Shown: one piece after another, positions 6,068 through 14,238 of the stretch | Position numbering within the stretch: position 1 is the stretch's first letter | Layout: the number at the start of each line of letters is the position of its first letter | NCBI GenBank assembly: GCA_002396805.1 | Contig: DGYW01000059.1 | Span: 15,009 to 37,362 of the forward strand | Source: Firmicutes bacterium UBA4996 | GTDB lineage: Bacteria; Bacillota; Limnochordia; Darwinibacteriales; Darwinibacteriaceae | Length of the DNA stretch: 22,354 bases | Direction: 5' to 3' | The notes under the pieces: model-generated | Seen by the model: only the letters and a program-made list of their open reading frames with translations | Told to the model about the DNA's origin: nothing | Database searches by the model: none | Made by a program: the position numbers and the translations under genes

Positions 6068-8710
6068 TCACGGGTCCTTTTTCAAGTCTTCTATCAGCTC
6101 CATCGCATCTACGGGTAACGTCTCTTCTAGAGAACTACGAACTAGTCCCTGTTTTTTGTGATAGGATTGTTGTGCATTTTCCTGAGCTCTATCCACCTCC
6201 TCCTTTAGTTCTCTGGCAGATAGCAAGGCACACCCAGCACCCCTAATAATTACTTGCTGCAAACCATCGGATGTGGCAACTTTGATCTTGTGTTTTTTCT
6301 GATGGTCATAGGCGAACTTTTCTATATACTGATCTGCCGTTTGCGCTTCCTTAGTAAATACCACATGAATATTGTGATAGGCGAAGGTCTCTTCAAGATG
6401 CCCCTGCACCTGGTAAGCGTCGAAGACAACTATAATCCGACACTGAGTGATCCCCCGGTAACTGGCTAGAGCATCTAGAAGCTTATTTCTGGCCAAATCC
6501 ATGTTTTCCGCGGCAAACTCTTTTAGATCGGGCCAAGCATGGATAATGTTATAGCCATCCACCAAGAGATACTCCTCTTTGGCTGCTTCGCTTTTGAGGA
6601 GAGGTGACGCCCGCTCACTATCACTAACTCTGGATGCGGTCCGCTCTTTCCAGCTAATCTTCTTCCCCCAATTCCCACTCACAGTTCGATCAAGCAATTC
6701 ATAATCAATATCCTCTAAGTCGTGACTCCTGCCCGTAAAAGAACGACGAACTGGAGCAAGTGACTCAGGTGACGCTGTCTCTTTTGGCAGGTAACTCTCA
6801 ACATGCATATAGTCCTTAACTTCATCCCACTGCACATAAAAACCAGCACCCTGCGTACAAAACACCGAACCTGTGGGGTTCTCAAGATCCCTTTCTGAGT
6901 CATAGCCGATCTCTGCCATCACCTCTTGCGAATTATGACAAGGCTTGTACCCCTCTAAGGTGCAAAATAATCGACCAAGACCCCTAGTGTAAGCCATCAC
7001 CTCTCGATGATAATTGCGCATCGTAACTACTGGGGCGCTCCCCACCAAAACCGCAAGATCAGCCCTTGTTTCGGAGATTTCGCAGGTACCGTGCATTATT
7101 TCTATATCTGTCATGGCTTTCCCGATCATGTTTTCAGGTACTTCCAGCTGAAAGCTGTAGTAAGGTTCTAGCAAAATAGAATCGGCCTCTTTTAGACCCT
7201 GGCGCACCGCCCGATAGGTAGCCTCCCTGAAGTCTCCCCCTTGTGTGTGGTTATTGTGAGCTCGCCCGGAGACTAAAGTAATTCTCATGTCCGTAATTGC
7301 TGAACCTGTAAGCACCCCTTTATGAACCTTCTCTTTGAGATGGGAAAGTATCAGCCGTTGCCAGTTTTTAGCCAAAACATCCTCGCTGCAGTCTACGGCA
7401 AACTGTAGTCCGCTCCCTACTTCTCCTGGTTCTAGTAATAGGTGAACTTCCGCATAATGTCGTAGGGGTTCAAAATGACCGACACCCTCGACTACATTAG
7501 TGATGGTTTCTTTATATAGAATTTTCCCAGCGTCAAAATGCACTACAACACCAAAGCGTCTCTCAATTATGCTTTGGAGAATCTCGATCTGTACCTCTCC
7601 CATGATCTGGGCCTGAATTTCCTGGAGTTGTTCATCCCAGACTATACGGAGTTCTGGTTCTTCTTCTTCTATCTGACGCAACTTAGGCAACATTTCTTGT
7701 GGGTCGCAACCTTCTGGAAGTAGCACCTGATAGGATAGGACCGGTTCTAAAAAGGGTGCCTGTGAGCCCACTGCAATCCCTAGGCCTTCTCCTGGCCTCG
7801 CTTGGCTCAATCCTGTTACGGCACAAATGGAGCCTGCGGGAATTTCGTTTACTGCCTCAAATTTTTCCCCAGAGTAGACACGAATTTGATTTACTTTCTC
7901 TTCCCAGTCACCATTGCCGAGTGCATCTCTAACCTTTAGACTCCCACCTATAATTTTCATATGGGTTAAGCGGTTTCCTTGCTCGTCTCTGGAGATCTTA
8001 AATACTTTCGCCCCGAACTCATGGGGATACGAAGGTATGTTAGTATAATCCACAAGAGCGTGCATAAACTCCTCAACACCCTGCAATTTCAGAGCGGAAC
8101 CAAAGTAACAAGGAAATACTTTGCGTTCCATAATGGTCCTTTTTATCTGCCTATCGTCAATCTTATGAGTCTCTAGATAGGCTTCCATTAAAGTCTCATC
8201 ACATAGGGCTAATTCTTCATAAAAGTGTTCTGTCTGCCCAGAACTAAAATCAATACAACCATGATCTAGCTGGCTCTCCAACTCTGCAAGCAGTGCTGTC
8301 TGGTCTGTTCCTGGTTGATCCATCTTATTGACAAAGATAAAGACGGGTATCTTATATATGGCTAAGAGACGCCATAGTGTCTTGGTGTGCCCCTGCACCC
8401 CATCTGCGCCACTAATTACTAAAATGGCGTAATCCAGGACCTGAAGTGTCCTCTCCATTTCTGCCGAAAAATCCACATGTCCCGGTGTATCCAAGAGGGT
8501 AATCTGAGTATCTTCCACGTCAAAGACAGCCTGCTTAGAAAAGATGGTAATTCCCCTCTCCCGTTCTAGATCGTGGGTATCTAGATAAGCGTCCTTCTTG
8601 TCTACTCTGCCTAGTCTTTGAATCTTGCCACTCAAATAGAGCATGCTTTCTGATAGTGTGGTTTTTCCCGCATCCACATGAGCTAATATGCCAATGACGA
8701 GCTTTTTCAT
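6068..8710 (-). CDS. TetM-like ribosomal GTPase fused to a Rae1/YacP NYN ribonuclease domain
   Basis: The protein has about 880 residues. Residues 1-640 follow the EF-G/TetM plan. The GTPase has G1 AHVDAGKTT, switch I ERERGIT, G3 DTPGH and G4 NKMD, all intact, and domains II-V follow. Domain IV holds AHNNHTQGGDFREATYRAV, which differs from the SPVSTPADFR loop of true TetM. A polar linker runs about 640-710. Residues about 712-845 form a YacP-type NYN (PIN-like) domain: LLVDGYNIIHAWP, VVFDAY, TADQYIEK, VATSDG and SARELKEEV. Candidate catalytic acids are D718, D764, D793 and D815. Bacillus Rae1 (YacP), about 170 residues, cuts mRNA in the ribosomal A site, the same site EF-G-like factors enter. 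I start at the ATG at 8710; a TTG at 8722 is possible but too near the AGGA. It heads a set with the acetyltransferase 25 bases downstream. Confidence 0.9.
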   Translation of the reverse strand: MKKLVIGILAHVDAGKTTLSESMLYLSGKIQRLGRVDKKDAYLDTHDLERERGITIFSKQAVFDVEDTQITLLDTPGHVDFSAEMERTLQVLDYAILVISGADGVQGHTKTLWRLLAIYKIPVFIFVNKMDQPGTDQTALLAELESQLDHGCIDFSSGQTEHFYEELALCDETLMEAYLETHKIDDRQIKRTIMERKVFPCYFGSALKLQGVEEFMHALVDYTNIPSYPHEFGAKVFKISRDEQGNRLTHMKIIGGSLKVRDALGNGDWEEKVNQIRVYSGEKFEAVNEIPAGSICAVTGLSQARPGEGLGIAVGSQAPFLEPVLSYQVLLPEGCDPQEMLPKLRQIEEEEPELRIVWDEQLQEIQAQIMGEVQIEILQSIIERRFGVVVHFDAGKILYKETITNVVEGVGHFEPLRHYAEVHLLLEPGEVGSGLQFAVDCSEDVLAKNWQRLILSHLKEKVHKGVLTGSAITDMRITLVSGRAHNNHTQGGDFREATYRAVRQGLKEADSILLEPYYSFQLEVPENMIGKAMTDIEIMHGTCEISETRADLAVLVGSAPVVTMRNYHREVMAYTRGLGRLFCTLEGYKPCHNSQEVMAEIGYDSERDLENPTGSVFCTQGAGFYVQWDEVKDYMHVESYLPKETASPESLAPVRRSFTGRSHDLEDIDYELLDRTVSGNWGKKISWKERTASRVSDSERASPLLKSEAAKEEYLLVDGYNIIHAWPDLKEFAAENMDLARNKLLDALASYRGITQCRIIVVFDAYQVQGHLEETFAYHNIHVVFTKEAQTADQYIEKFAYDHQKKHKIKVATSDGLQQVIIRGAGCALLSARELKEEVDRAQENAQQSYHKKQGLVRSSLEETLPVDAMELIEDLKKDP

Positions 8711-8779
8711 GGTAGTTCTCAAATCCTTTAGTGTATTTCAACGTTTTTCTGGTATTCTTCTAAGTCACTATCTTCTGCA

Positions 8780-8802
8780 TGAAATAACCATTTTCCTGGT
8801 TA
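8780..8802 (-). terminator. Weak hairpin between the fra-like and TetM-like genes
   Basis: A 6-bp inverted repeat, TAACCA (8785-8790) and TGGTTA (8797-8802), is followed on the reverse strand by TTTCATG. It lies in the 114-base gap downstream of the fra-like gene. The stem is short and the T tract poor, so it could be a partial terminator or chance. I see no convincing promoter in the rest of this gap. Confidence 0.25.
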
Positions 8803-8824
8803 CGGACGTCATACTCCCCTTGCT

Positions 8825-9196
8825 CTACTTTCGCCAGAACGTTGAACAATCAGCCTTATCGACCATATTAAACTCGATAATTCTCCCAAGTAACTGAAAG
8901 TCAACTGGCCTATCCCACCGGATACGAAACAACTCCTTTGTGTGGTCATAGCCAGCATCCACAATTTCCGCGGAAAATTGACTAATTCCAGCCCTTTCAG
9001 GTGCCACAGCTAAATGATGCTTGGCAACACTAAATCCGATAATAAACGTATCGTGATCCGTAAACATAGGTTGATTCCACGCAATTCGGGGCTTCAAGGT
9101 TGGGTATTGCTTAGTTACCCAGCTCAAAACTTCTTCCAGCCGCGCCCGATGTTCTGCATTGGCAATACCTTTCAGATAGTCTGAAAAAACGTCCAC
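8825..9196 (-). CDS. fra: Frataxin-like iron chaperone Fra (YdhG/DUF1801 family)
   Basis: The 123-residue protein closely follows Bacillus subtilis YdhG/Fra as I remember it, from MDVFSDYLKGIA at the start through AWNQPMFTDHDTFIIGFSV and HLAVAPE to the ending KADCSTFWRK. In Bacillus this protein is a frataxin-like iron donor for iron-sulfur cluster and haem synthesis in the cytosol. The true start is the GTG at 9196, because GGAGGAG lies 7 nt upstream and the family begins at this residue; a longer frame to 9253 only reads through the end of the permease gene. The GTG begins one base after the permease TGA stop, and its ribosome binding site lies in the last permease codons, so the two genes are translationally coupled. 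Confidence 0.92.
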   Translation of the reverse strand: MDVFSDYLKGIANAEHRARLEEVLSWVTKQYPTLKPRIAWNQPMFTDHDTFIIGFSVAKHHLAVAPERAGISQFSAEIVDAGYDHTKELFRIRWDRPVDFQLLGRIIEFNMVDKADCSTFWRK

Positions 9197-9197
9197 G

Positions 9198-10460
9198 TCA
9201 TCTCCTCCTCGCAATTTCTCCATCCCTACGATAAATAAAGTAATAAACAACACCCACTGTCAATACGAAAAAACCTGTAAGAATAGTGGTCTTATCCAAA
9301 GATAGGGCTAATACTCCACAAGAGCTCAGACCAATCCAACTAACAAACTTCGGATATAAGCGCTGTTCCGGTCTAAGACTGAGGGCCGATGCATTGGCCA
9401 AACCATAATAGACCAAGATGGCAAAGGACGCGATAGATACAATACTAAAAAACTCGGTTAGGGCTACCAAGGCCGCCACAATACTGCCTGTTAAGAGTAG
9501 GGAGATGTGGGGAACATCCTTTTTAGCCCAAATCCGACTTAGAACCTCTGGCAAGTCTCCATCGCGAGCCATGGCGAAGAACATGCGGCTTATGCCCAAA
9601 AGTTGCCCTAAATGCACACTCACCATCGCCGTGATTGCTCCTAACGATATTAGTAGCTCTAGCCAAGATATTCCCCACTGCCGCGCAGCGGCCTGCAAGG
9701 GTGAAGCGTTGGCTAATTGGGCGGCCGGAACGGTTCCTAACAAGGCATAAGACACCAACAAGTAGAGAACTGATGAGCCTCCTAGAGCCATAAGAATTGC
9801 TCTAGGAATGGTGGTTTCCGGATCTTCCACCTCCTCACCGAGAGTGGCGATGCGCGCATACCCAGTATAGGCAAAGAATAACAAGGCTGTAGCCTGTAGA
9901 ATACCTCCAAGACCCTTGGGGGTAAAAGGGGCAAAATTGGCAAAAGCTACCCTGGGCAAACCCATTAATCCGAACAAAGTCAAGACGCTGACAGTGAAAA
10001 TGACAATCAGCATATTGAATAAACTTGTCTTTTTGACTCCCCAAAAATTCAATAGTGTTAGGACCACTACCAAACCCAAGGAGGTACAGCGCAGAGAAGT
10101 CTCGGGAAACAGCGCTTGAACATAGCTGGCAAAGCTAAGGGCTACTACAGCTGCAGCCGCCAATTTGCTGGTCAAAAACATCCATCCTGCCATGAATCCA
10201 GCCAAGGGATGAATCTGTTTGGTAGCATAAATATAAGTGCCCCCACTCACGGGATAGACCTTTGCCAGCTGGGCCACACTAAGGGCATTACACAGAGCAA
10301 CGAAACCCGCAAGCAAAAAGCCAATTAGCATGGCGGGACCTGCGACCTGAGCAGCAACTCCTGTTACAACAAACACACCTGCTCCTAAAATTGCACCAAG
10401 ACCTAGAAAGACTGCATCTACCAAACCAAGCTTACGCTTTAATTGTGTACCATTCATCAT
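9198..10460 (-). CDS. APC-superfamily amino acid permease
   Basis: The membrane protein has about 420 residues with roughly twelve hydrophobic helices. The first helix carries the APC signature GLGAILGAGVFVVTG, whose unwound Gly-rich stretch binds the amino-acid backbone. The segment FAYTGYARIATLGEEVEDPETTIPRAI (helix 6 into the next loop) is also typical of this family. It probably imports or exchanges a neutral or cationic amino acid across the cytoplasmic membrane; substrate choice cannot be predicted. I place the start at the ATG at 10460, 5 nt after GGAG; the next ATG at 10457 has better spacing, and the upstream GTG at 10466 overlaps the binding site. The stop overlaps the ribosome binding region of the downstream fra-like gene. 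The gene lies after the MscS terminator, so it needs its own promoter, which I could not identify with confidence. Confidence 0.87.
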   Translation of the reverse strand: MMNGTQLKRKLGLVDAVFLGLGAILGAGVFVVTGVAAQVAGPAMLIGFLLAGFVALCNALSVAQLAKVYPVSGGTYIYATKQIHPLAGFMAGWMFLTSKLAAAAVVALSFASYVQALFPETSLRCTSLGLVVVLTLLNFWGVKKTSLFNMLIVIFTVSVLTLFGLMGLPRVAFANFAPFTPKGLGGILQATALLFFAYTGYARIATLGEEVEDPETTIPRAILMALGGSSVLYLLVSYALLGTVPAAQLANASPLQAAARQWGISWLELLISLGAITAMVSVHLGQLLGISRMFFAMARDGDLPEVLSRIWAKKDVPHISLLLTGSIVAALVALTEFFSIVSIASFAILVYYGLANASALSLRPEQRLYPKFVSWIGLSSCGVLALSLDKTTILTGFFVLTVGVVYYFIYRRDGEIARRR

Positions 10461-10505
10461 GCGCACTCCTCAGATTTAGATTGACCAAAAACCAATGATG
10501 ATACC

Positions 10506-10542
10506 TAAAAAAACCGCACTAAGGAAGAACCCTAGCACGGTT
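10506..10542 (-). terminator. Intrinsic terminator after the MscS-type gene
   Basis: The arms AACCGCACTAAGG (10512-10524) and CCCTAGCACGGTT (10530-10542) can pair over 13 positions, with several G-T pairs on the reverse-strand RNA. An uninterrupted run of seven or more T residues follows on the reverse strand (plus-strand A run at 10507-10513). It stands 20-60 bases past the MscS stop and separates it from the permease gene. Confidence 0.85.
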
Positions 10543-10564
10543 TAGTGATCATCTCTTCAACAAA

Positions 10565-11362
10565 TCAGTCTTCTTTCACAATGTGAACGTCAAGCTTTCG
10601 ATAGGGAATTTCTACGCCCACCTCATCAAAGGCTACCTTCACCTGCTCTAAAAAATCGAAGTACATTGTCCAGTAATCTGAACGTTCAGCCCAGACTCGC
10701 ACATAAAGAACAAGCCCGTCATCACCATACGCTCCCACTACAACCATGGGTGCGGGGTCTTTGAGTACGAGGGGATGGTTGTGGGCAACCTTTAGAATCG
10801 CTTCCTTGGCTAACTTGACGTCCGAATCAAAAGATATGGTTACCTTTAGATTGGCCCGACGTGTATCATAAGCAGAGTAATTTACTGCACTAGAGTTTGA
10901 CAAATCAGCATTGGGGATAATCACTTTCTGATTATCTGGAGTACGGATTATGGTGTAAAACACCTGAATTTCTTTTACCGTTCCGGAATATCCGGCCGCT
11001 TCAATGAAATCACCAACCGTAAAGGGCTTAAGGACCAGAATCAAAACCCCACCGGCGAAATTGGATAGACTACCTTGAAAGGCTAAACCAACTGCCAAGC
11101 TAGCCGCACCGATAATTGCGGCGAAGGTAGTAATCTCTATTCCCAAAGTCGCAGCAACAGTTAGAACTAGTAGAACCTGAAGCAACATTCTTAGAAGAGG
11201 AATCAAGAAGGAATGCAACGATTCGTCGACGTTGGCCTTGTTCATCCGCCTTTCCATAAAATCAAGTAGTAGTTTGATCAACCTCTTACCCACAACCCAA
11301 ATAAGAACAGCCACTAGGATCCTACTCAGGTAGGTTACGGCAACTGCGTTGAAATTTTCCAC
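10565..11362 (-). CDS. mscS: MscS-family small-conductance mechanosensitive channel
   Basis: The protein has 265 residues, close to the 286 of E. coli MscS. Three membrane helices lie at about 8-27, 53-72 and 80-115. The third has the Gly/Ala pattern AAIIGAASLAVGLAFQGSL that lines the pore, followed by LKPFTVGDFIEA, the start of the cytoplasmic beta domain. The segment IRTPDNQKVIIPNADL is highly typical of the family. The C-terminal alpha/beta domain (about 165-262) forms the cytoplasmic vestibule of a heptamer. Its role is release of small solutes on osmotic downshock. The start is the GTG at 11362 with GGAGGAG 7 nt upstream. The NUDIX gene lies 63 bases upstream in the same direction and could be co-transcribed. 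A clear terminator ends this gene. Confidence 0.93.
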   Translation of the reverse strand: MENFNAVAVTYLSRILVAVLIWVVGKRLIKLLLDFMERRMNKANVDESLHSFLIPLLRMLLQVLLVLTVAATLGIEITTFAAIIGAASLAVGLAFQGSLSNFAGGVLILVLKPFTVGDFIEAAGYSGTVKEIQVFYTIIRTPDNQKVIIPNADLSNSSAVNYSAYDTRRANLKVTISFDSDVKLAKEAILKVAHNHPLVLKDPAPMVVVGAYGDDGLVLYVRVWAERSDYWTMYFDFLEQVKVAFDEVGVEIPYRKLDVHIVKED

Positions 11363-11425
11363 ACGATCACTCCTCCAGTAGTCTCAGAACCATCACATAA
11401 ATTTTGGTACTAAAGATAATATTGG

Positions 11426-12346
11426 CTACAGCTCTAGGAGATCCTGTGACTTCGTAAACAATTCATCCAGATAGTCAAAGGCCACGAACTCACGTTCGGC
11501 AGTCATTTTACGGATCTCCCCTGGCGATGCCCATCTAGCATCAACCGTCTCGTCTTGTTGCAGGACAACCTCTGAGATCTCAAAATCCTGCCTAAACAAC
11601 CAAATATCACAAAAATCGTTGCGCCTCCGTTGTGTCAGCATACAGACACCATTCTTGGGAGCAAGCGCTAACCCAACTTCCTCTTTGACTTCCCGGATAG
11701 CAGCCGTGAGACTATCATCACCGGATATTGCGGAGCCTCCGGTGCATTCCCACATGAGAGAGTATCCTTTATTAGGAGCTCTTTGGGTAATCAGGAATTC
11801 GCCGTTGCTATTCATGATCCACACGTGGACTACGAGGTGATAATCTCCAGAAGCAAGGAGATCACCCCGGCGATGGGTTCTCCCTGTCGCATCGCGATTT
11901 TCATCGTAAACATCCCAGATCTCATCCTGAGCTGATTGGAGATTGAGCCAACCCTGAACTCGATCAAACAAAATGGGAAGAATCTGAGGAAATCTCATTC
12001 TGTCAGGAATAGTGTCAAAGAGCCTAACCTCAGCCATCTCATAATCAGGTAGCTCACCCAGTTCTTCAAGCTCTGCAAAGAAAACTTGTCCGTGGGAAAC
12101 AGAACACTCTCTGTAAACTGCATAATCAAAGACCGGTGTCATGCGATAGTTAACCGCCCCGGTTTCTTCGTATAATTCACGTTCGGCGGCATCTAAAGTT
12201 GTTTCTCCTGCCTCAATATGCCCGCCGGCCGTTTCAAAACAATCACGAGTCTTCGCCCTGCAATAAACCCACCTTCCTTGATAACGAGCGAATACAACAA
12301 CAAATTGATAGGTCTGCAAACTCCCTAGATGGGCAATACGCACCAT
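11426..12346 (-). CDS. Tandem NUDIX hydrolase (two NUDIX domains)
   Basis: The protein has about 306 residues from the ATG at 12346 and two complete NUDIX folds. The first box, at about 42-64, begins GHIEAGE and contains RELYEETGA, matching G-x5-E-x7-R-E-x2-E-E-x-G. The first domain resembles Bacillus YtkD-type nucleotide pyrophosphatases. The second, after a linker near 140-160, starts EIWDVYDENRDATGRTHRRG, as in isopentenyl-isomerase-like NUDIX proteins. Its box, about 204-226, contains REVKEEVGL but has Asp210 where the first Glu usually stands; the metal-binding REVKEE core is intact. Substrates are probably nucleoside diphosphate derivatives, unknown in detail. The frame continues to a GTG at 12469, but that start has no good binding site and leaves only 36 bases to the divergent regulator. 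The ATG at 12346 follows GGGAGAG by 8 nt. Confidence 0.83.
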   Translation of the reverse strand: MVRIAHLGSLQTYQFVVVFARYQGRWVYCRAKTRDCFETAGGHIEAGETTLDAAERELYEETGAVNYRMTPVFDYAVYRECSVSHGQVFFAELEELGELPDYEMAEVRLFDTIPDRMRFPQILPILFDRVQGWLNLQSAQDEIWDVYDENRDATGRTHRRGDLLASGDYHLVVHVWIMNSNGEFLITQRAPNKGYSLMWECTGGSAISGDDSLTAAIREVKEEVGLALAPKNGVCMLTQRRRNDFCDIWLFRQDFEISEVVLQQDETVDARWASPGEIRKMTAEREFVAFDYLDELFTKSQDLLEL

Positions 12347-12505
12347 GAAACCGTCTCTCCCTGCTGCTCTATAAATGACTTGTACTTGCGAGAAGTTCAA
12401 CGTATCAATAATACTAGACGCACAACGATAATCCTGCCAAGCTGTTAGTCCGCCCTTTCGCCGACTCACCTCTCATGATAAAATGATAGTGACGGAGGTG
12501 ATCCG

Positions 12506-13183
12506 ATGGCACATAGAATTTTGGTCATCGAAGATGATCTGGTTATTGCCAAGACCGTAACCAAACATGTGAATAGCTGGGGCTATGAGTCCAAGTACGC
12601 AACCAATTTTCAGGACGTCCTTGGTGAATTCGTTAGCTTCGACCCACAATTAGTGTTAATGGACATTGGCCTGCCCTTTTTCAATGGTTATCATTGGTGT
12701 AGGGAGATACGCAAGCTCTCAAAGGTACCAATTATCTTCATTTCTTCCGCCTCCGATAACATGAACATTGTACTGGCCGTTAACATGGGTGGCGATGACT
12801 TCATTGCAAAACCATTCGATTTAGCTGTCCTTACTGCTAAAATCCAAGCTTTGCTAAGAAGAACCTATGATTTCGCTGGTCAGACAAATTTGCTCGAACA
12901 CCATGGGGCTATCCTTAATCTTAGTGATTTCACCCTCTCTTTCGATGGGAACAAAGTAGACCTTACCCGCAACGAACATAAAATTCTCCAAACCTTGCTG
13001 GAAAACAAAGGCGTAGTAGTAAGTAGGGAGACGCTCATGACCAGGCTGTGGGAAACGGACAGCTATGTAGATGAAAACACCTTGACGGTTAATATTACTA
13101 GATTACGCCGAAAATTGGACTCCTTGGGATTAGAGGACTTTATTGTCACGAAAAAGGGTCAAGGCTACGCGGTGCAATCATGA
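12506..13183 (+). CDS. OmpR-family response regulator of a Bce-type system
   Basis: The regulator has 225 residues. The receiver domain (1-115) has the acidic pair E9-D10-D11, phospho-acceptor D53 in LVLMDIGLP, Ser80 in FISS and Lys102 in AKPFD. The C-terminal winged-helix DNA-binding domain runs about 130-225, with NEHKILQTLLENKGVVVSRE and DENTLTVNITRLRRKLD. The receiver and spacing match BceR/BraR-like regulators. Its stop codon overlaps the start of the kinase gene by four bases (ATGA). GGAGGTG lies 6 nt before the ATG. A weak -10-like TAAAAT at 12479-12484 precedes it. When phosphorylated it probably activates the transporter promoter near 14262, where a matching box is present. Confidence 0.93.
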   Translation: MAHRILVIEDDLVIAKTVTKHVNSWGYESKYATNFQDVLGEFVSFDPQLVLMDIGLPFFNGYHWCREIRKLSKVPIIFISSASDNMNIVLAVNMGGDDFIAKPFDLAVLTAKIQALLRRTYDFAGQTNLLEHHGAILNLSDFTLSFDGNKVDLTRNEHKILQTLLENKGVVVSRETLMTRLWETDSYVDENTLTVNITRLRRKLDSLGLEDFIVTKKGQGYAVQS

Positions 13184-14184
13184 AGCAATTATTCTGCGCG
13201 TATTTCCGTAAAAATCGAAATTGGCTGGCCCTAGTAGTACTTTGTGCTTTGATTTTTTCCATGGTTTTCTCGCTCTACGATTTACCAGTTGAGTCAGTTA
13301 CCTATGCAACTTTGCTCTGTGGTTTCGTAGCCGTCATATTCTTCTCTTTCTCCTTCCCCCGTTTTGTCAAACGACACAGACAACTTGCAGACTTGCAGGA
13401 TCGAATTACGGTAGACCTCCAACATCTACCACAGCCTAAGAACGCAATTGAAGAGCGATACCAAGAACTAATCAAGATCCTGTTTGAGCACCAAGCTGAG
13501 CTAAATTTCAAAGCGGATAAAACCCGCCAAGAATTAGACGACTATTATACTCTCTGGGCGCACCAAATCAAAACACCCATTGCCGCCCTAGGATTACTAC
13601 TCCAGGACCAACCAAGCTCGCAGACAACTGAGCTATACCTAGAACTATTCAAGATTGAGCAATACGTTGAAATGGTCCTACACTATTTGCGTATCGACAG
13701 CCCTGCTTCAGATTTTGTTTTTCAACGCTACAATTTAGAGGACATTGTACGCCCGGCAGTGCGAAAATACGCCAGAATGTTCATTCAAAGGAAGATCGGC
13801 TTAACCGTGAGAGAGCTGAACCAAGAGGTCTTAACAGATGCCAAATGGTTAGGATATGTCATTGAGCAAGTGCTTTCTAACGCGGTAAAATATACTCCCG
13901 AAGGTTCCATTACCATCTACCTAGATGACACCCCTAGCCAGGGTCAGTTCTTAGTAATTGAAGATAGCGGTTGGGGAATTGCACCTGAGGATTTACCGCG
14001 TATTTTCGAAAAGGGGTTCACGGGATATCGAGGCCGAATAGACCAGAAATCTACTGGAATAGGTCTATATCTGTGCAAACTAATTTTGGACAAGCTCTCT
14101 CATCCCATCCAAGTAGAGTCGGTGGTCGGTAAGGGTACACAAGTCAAAATTGGGCTAAACAGGGTGGAGCTACAAGCCAAATAA
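13180..14184 (+). CDS. Intramembrane-sensing histidine kinase (BceS-like)
   Basis: The kinase has 334 residues. Two membrane helices (about 14-33 and 42-61) are joined by only a short external loop, the hallmark of kinases that cannot bind ligand themselves and rely on a partner transporter. The dimerisation and phosphotransfer helix carries His128 in LWAHQIKTPIAAL. The ATPase domain has the N box with Asn233 in LSNAVKYTPEG, DSGWGIAPED (G1), FEKGFTGYRGR (F box) and STGIGLYL (G2); all are intact. It autophosphorylates His128 and passes the phosphate to D53 of the upstream regulator. It overlaps the regulator gene by four bases and lies 116 bases before the ABC transporter genes, the standard Bce gene order. 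Confidence 0.93.
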   Translation: MKQLFCAYFRKNRNWLALVVLCALIFSMVFSLYDLPVESVTYATLLCGFVAVIFFSFSFPRFVKRHRQLADLQDRITVDLQHLPQPKNAIEERYQELIKILFEHQAELNFKADKTRQELDDYYTLWAHQIKTPIAALGLLLQDQPSSQTTELYLELFKIEQYVEMVLHYLRIDSPASDFVFQRYNLEDIVRPAVRKYARMFIQRKIGLTVRELNQEVLTDAKWLGYVIEQVLSNAVKYTPEGSITIYLDDTPSQGQFLVIEDSGWGIAPEDLPRIFEKGFTGYRGRIDQKSTGIGLYLCKLILDKLSHPIQVESVVGKGTQVKIGLNRVELQAK

Positions 14185-14192
14185 TATGCCAC

Positions 14193-14228
14193 CTTACGAA
14201 GATGTAAGTTTGAGGGCAGAAATGTAAG
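14193..14228 (+). promoter_or_regulatory. Candidate BceR-type response regulator box with a second half-site
   Basis: TTACGAAGATGTAA at 14194-14207 matches the Bce-type consensus TNACA-N4-TGTAA, recalled from the literature, at all positions but one. It is flanked by bases that extend it to CTTAC-N6-GTAAG. A second ATGTAAG copy at 14222-14228 lies exactly 20 bp, about two helical turns, after the first at 14202-14208. The sites lie upstream of the promoter for the ABC genes, as expected for an activator. Confidence 0.65.
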
Positions 14229-14238
14229 CCAAAGCCAT

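Noticed and set aside
6068..8710. Calling the TetM-like gene a tetracycline resistance gene
   Set aside because: The domain IV tip and C-terminal helix of proven resistance proteins are missing, and the fused nuclease domain points to another role.
8711..8824. A riboswitch or small RNA before the TetM-like gene
   Set aside because: Only a weak 6-bp hairpin is visible; there is no conserved riboswitch core or clear promoter.
9418..9750. A 110-codon forward open frame inside the permease region
   Set aside because: It is antisense to membrane-helix codons of a clear APC permease; such frames arise by chance and it has no family match that I can see.
10479..10500. A possible operator before the APC permease (ATTG and CAAT flanking a GGTTTTTGG core)
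   Set aside because: Only four bases pair perfectly at each end and the core is a T tract, so it is too weak to claim.
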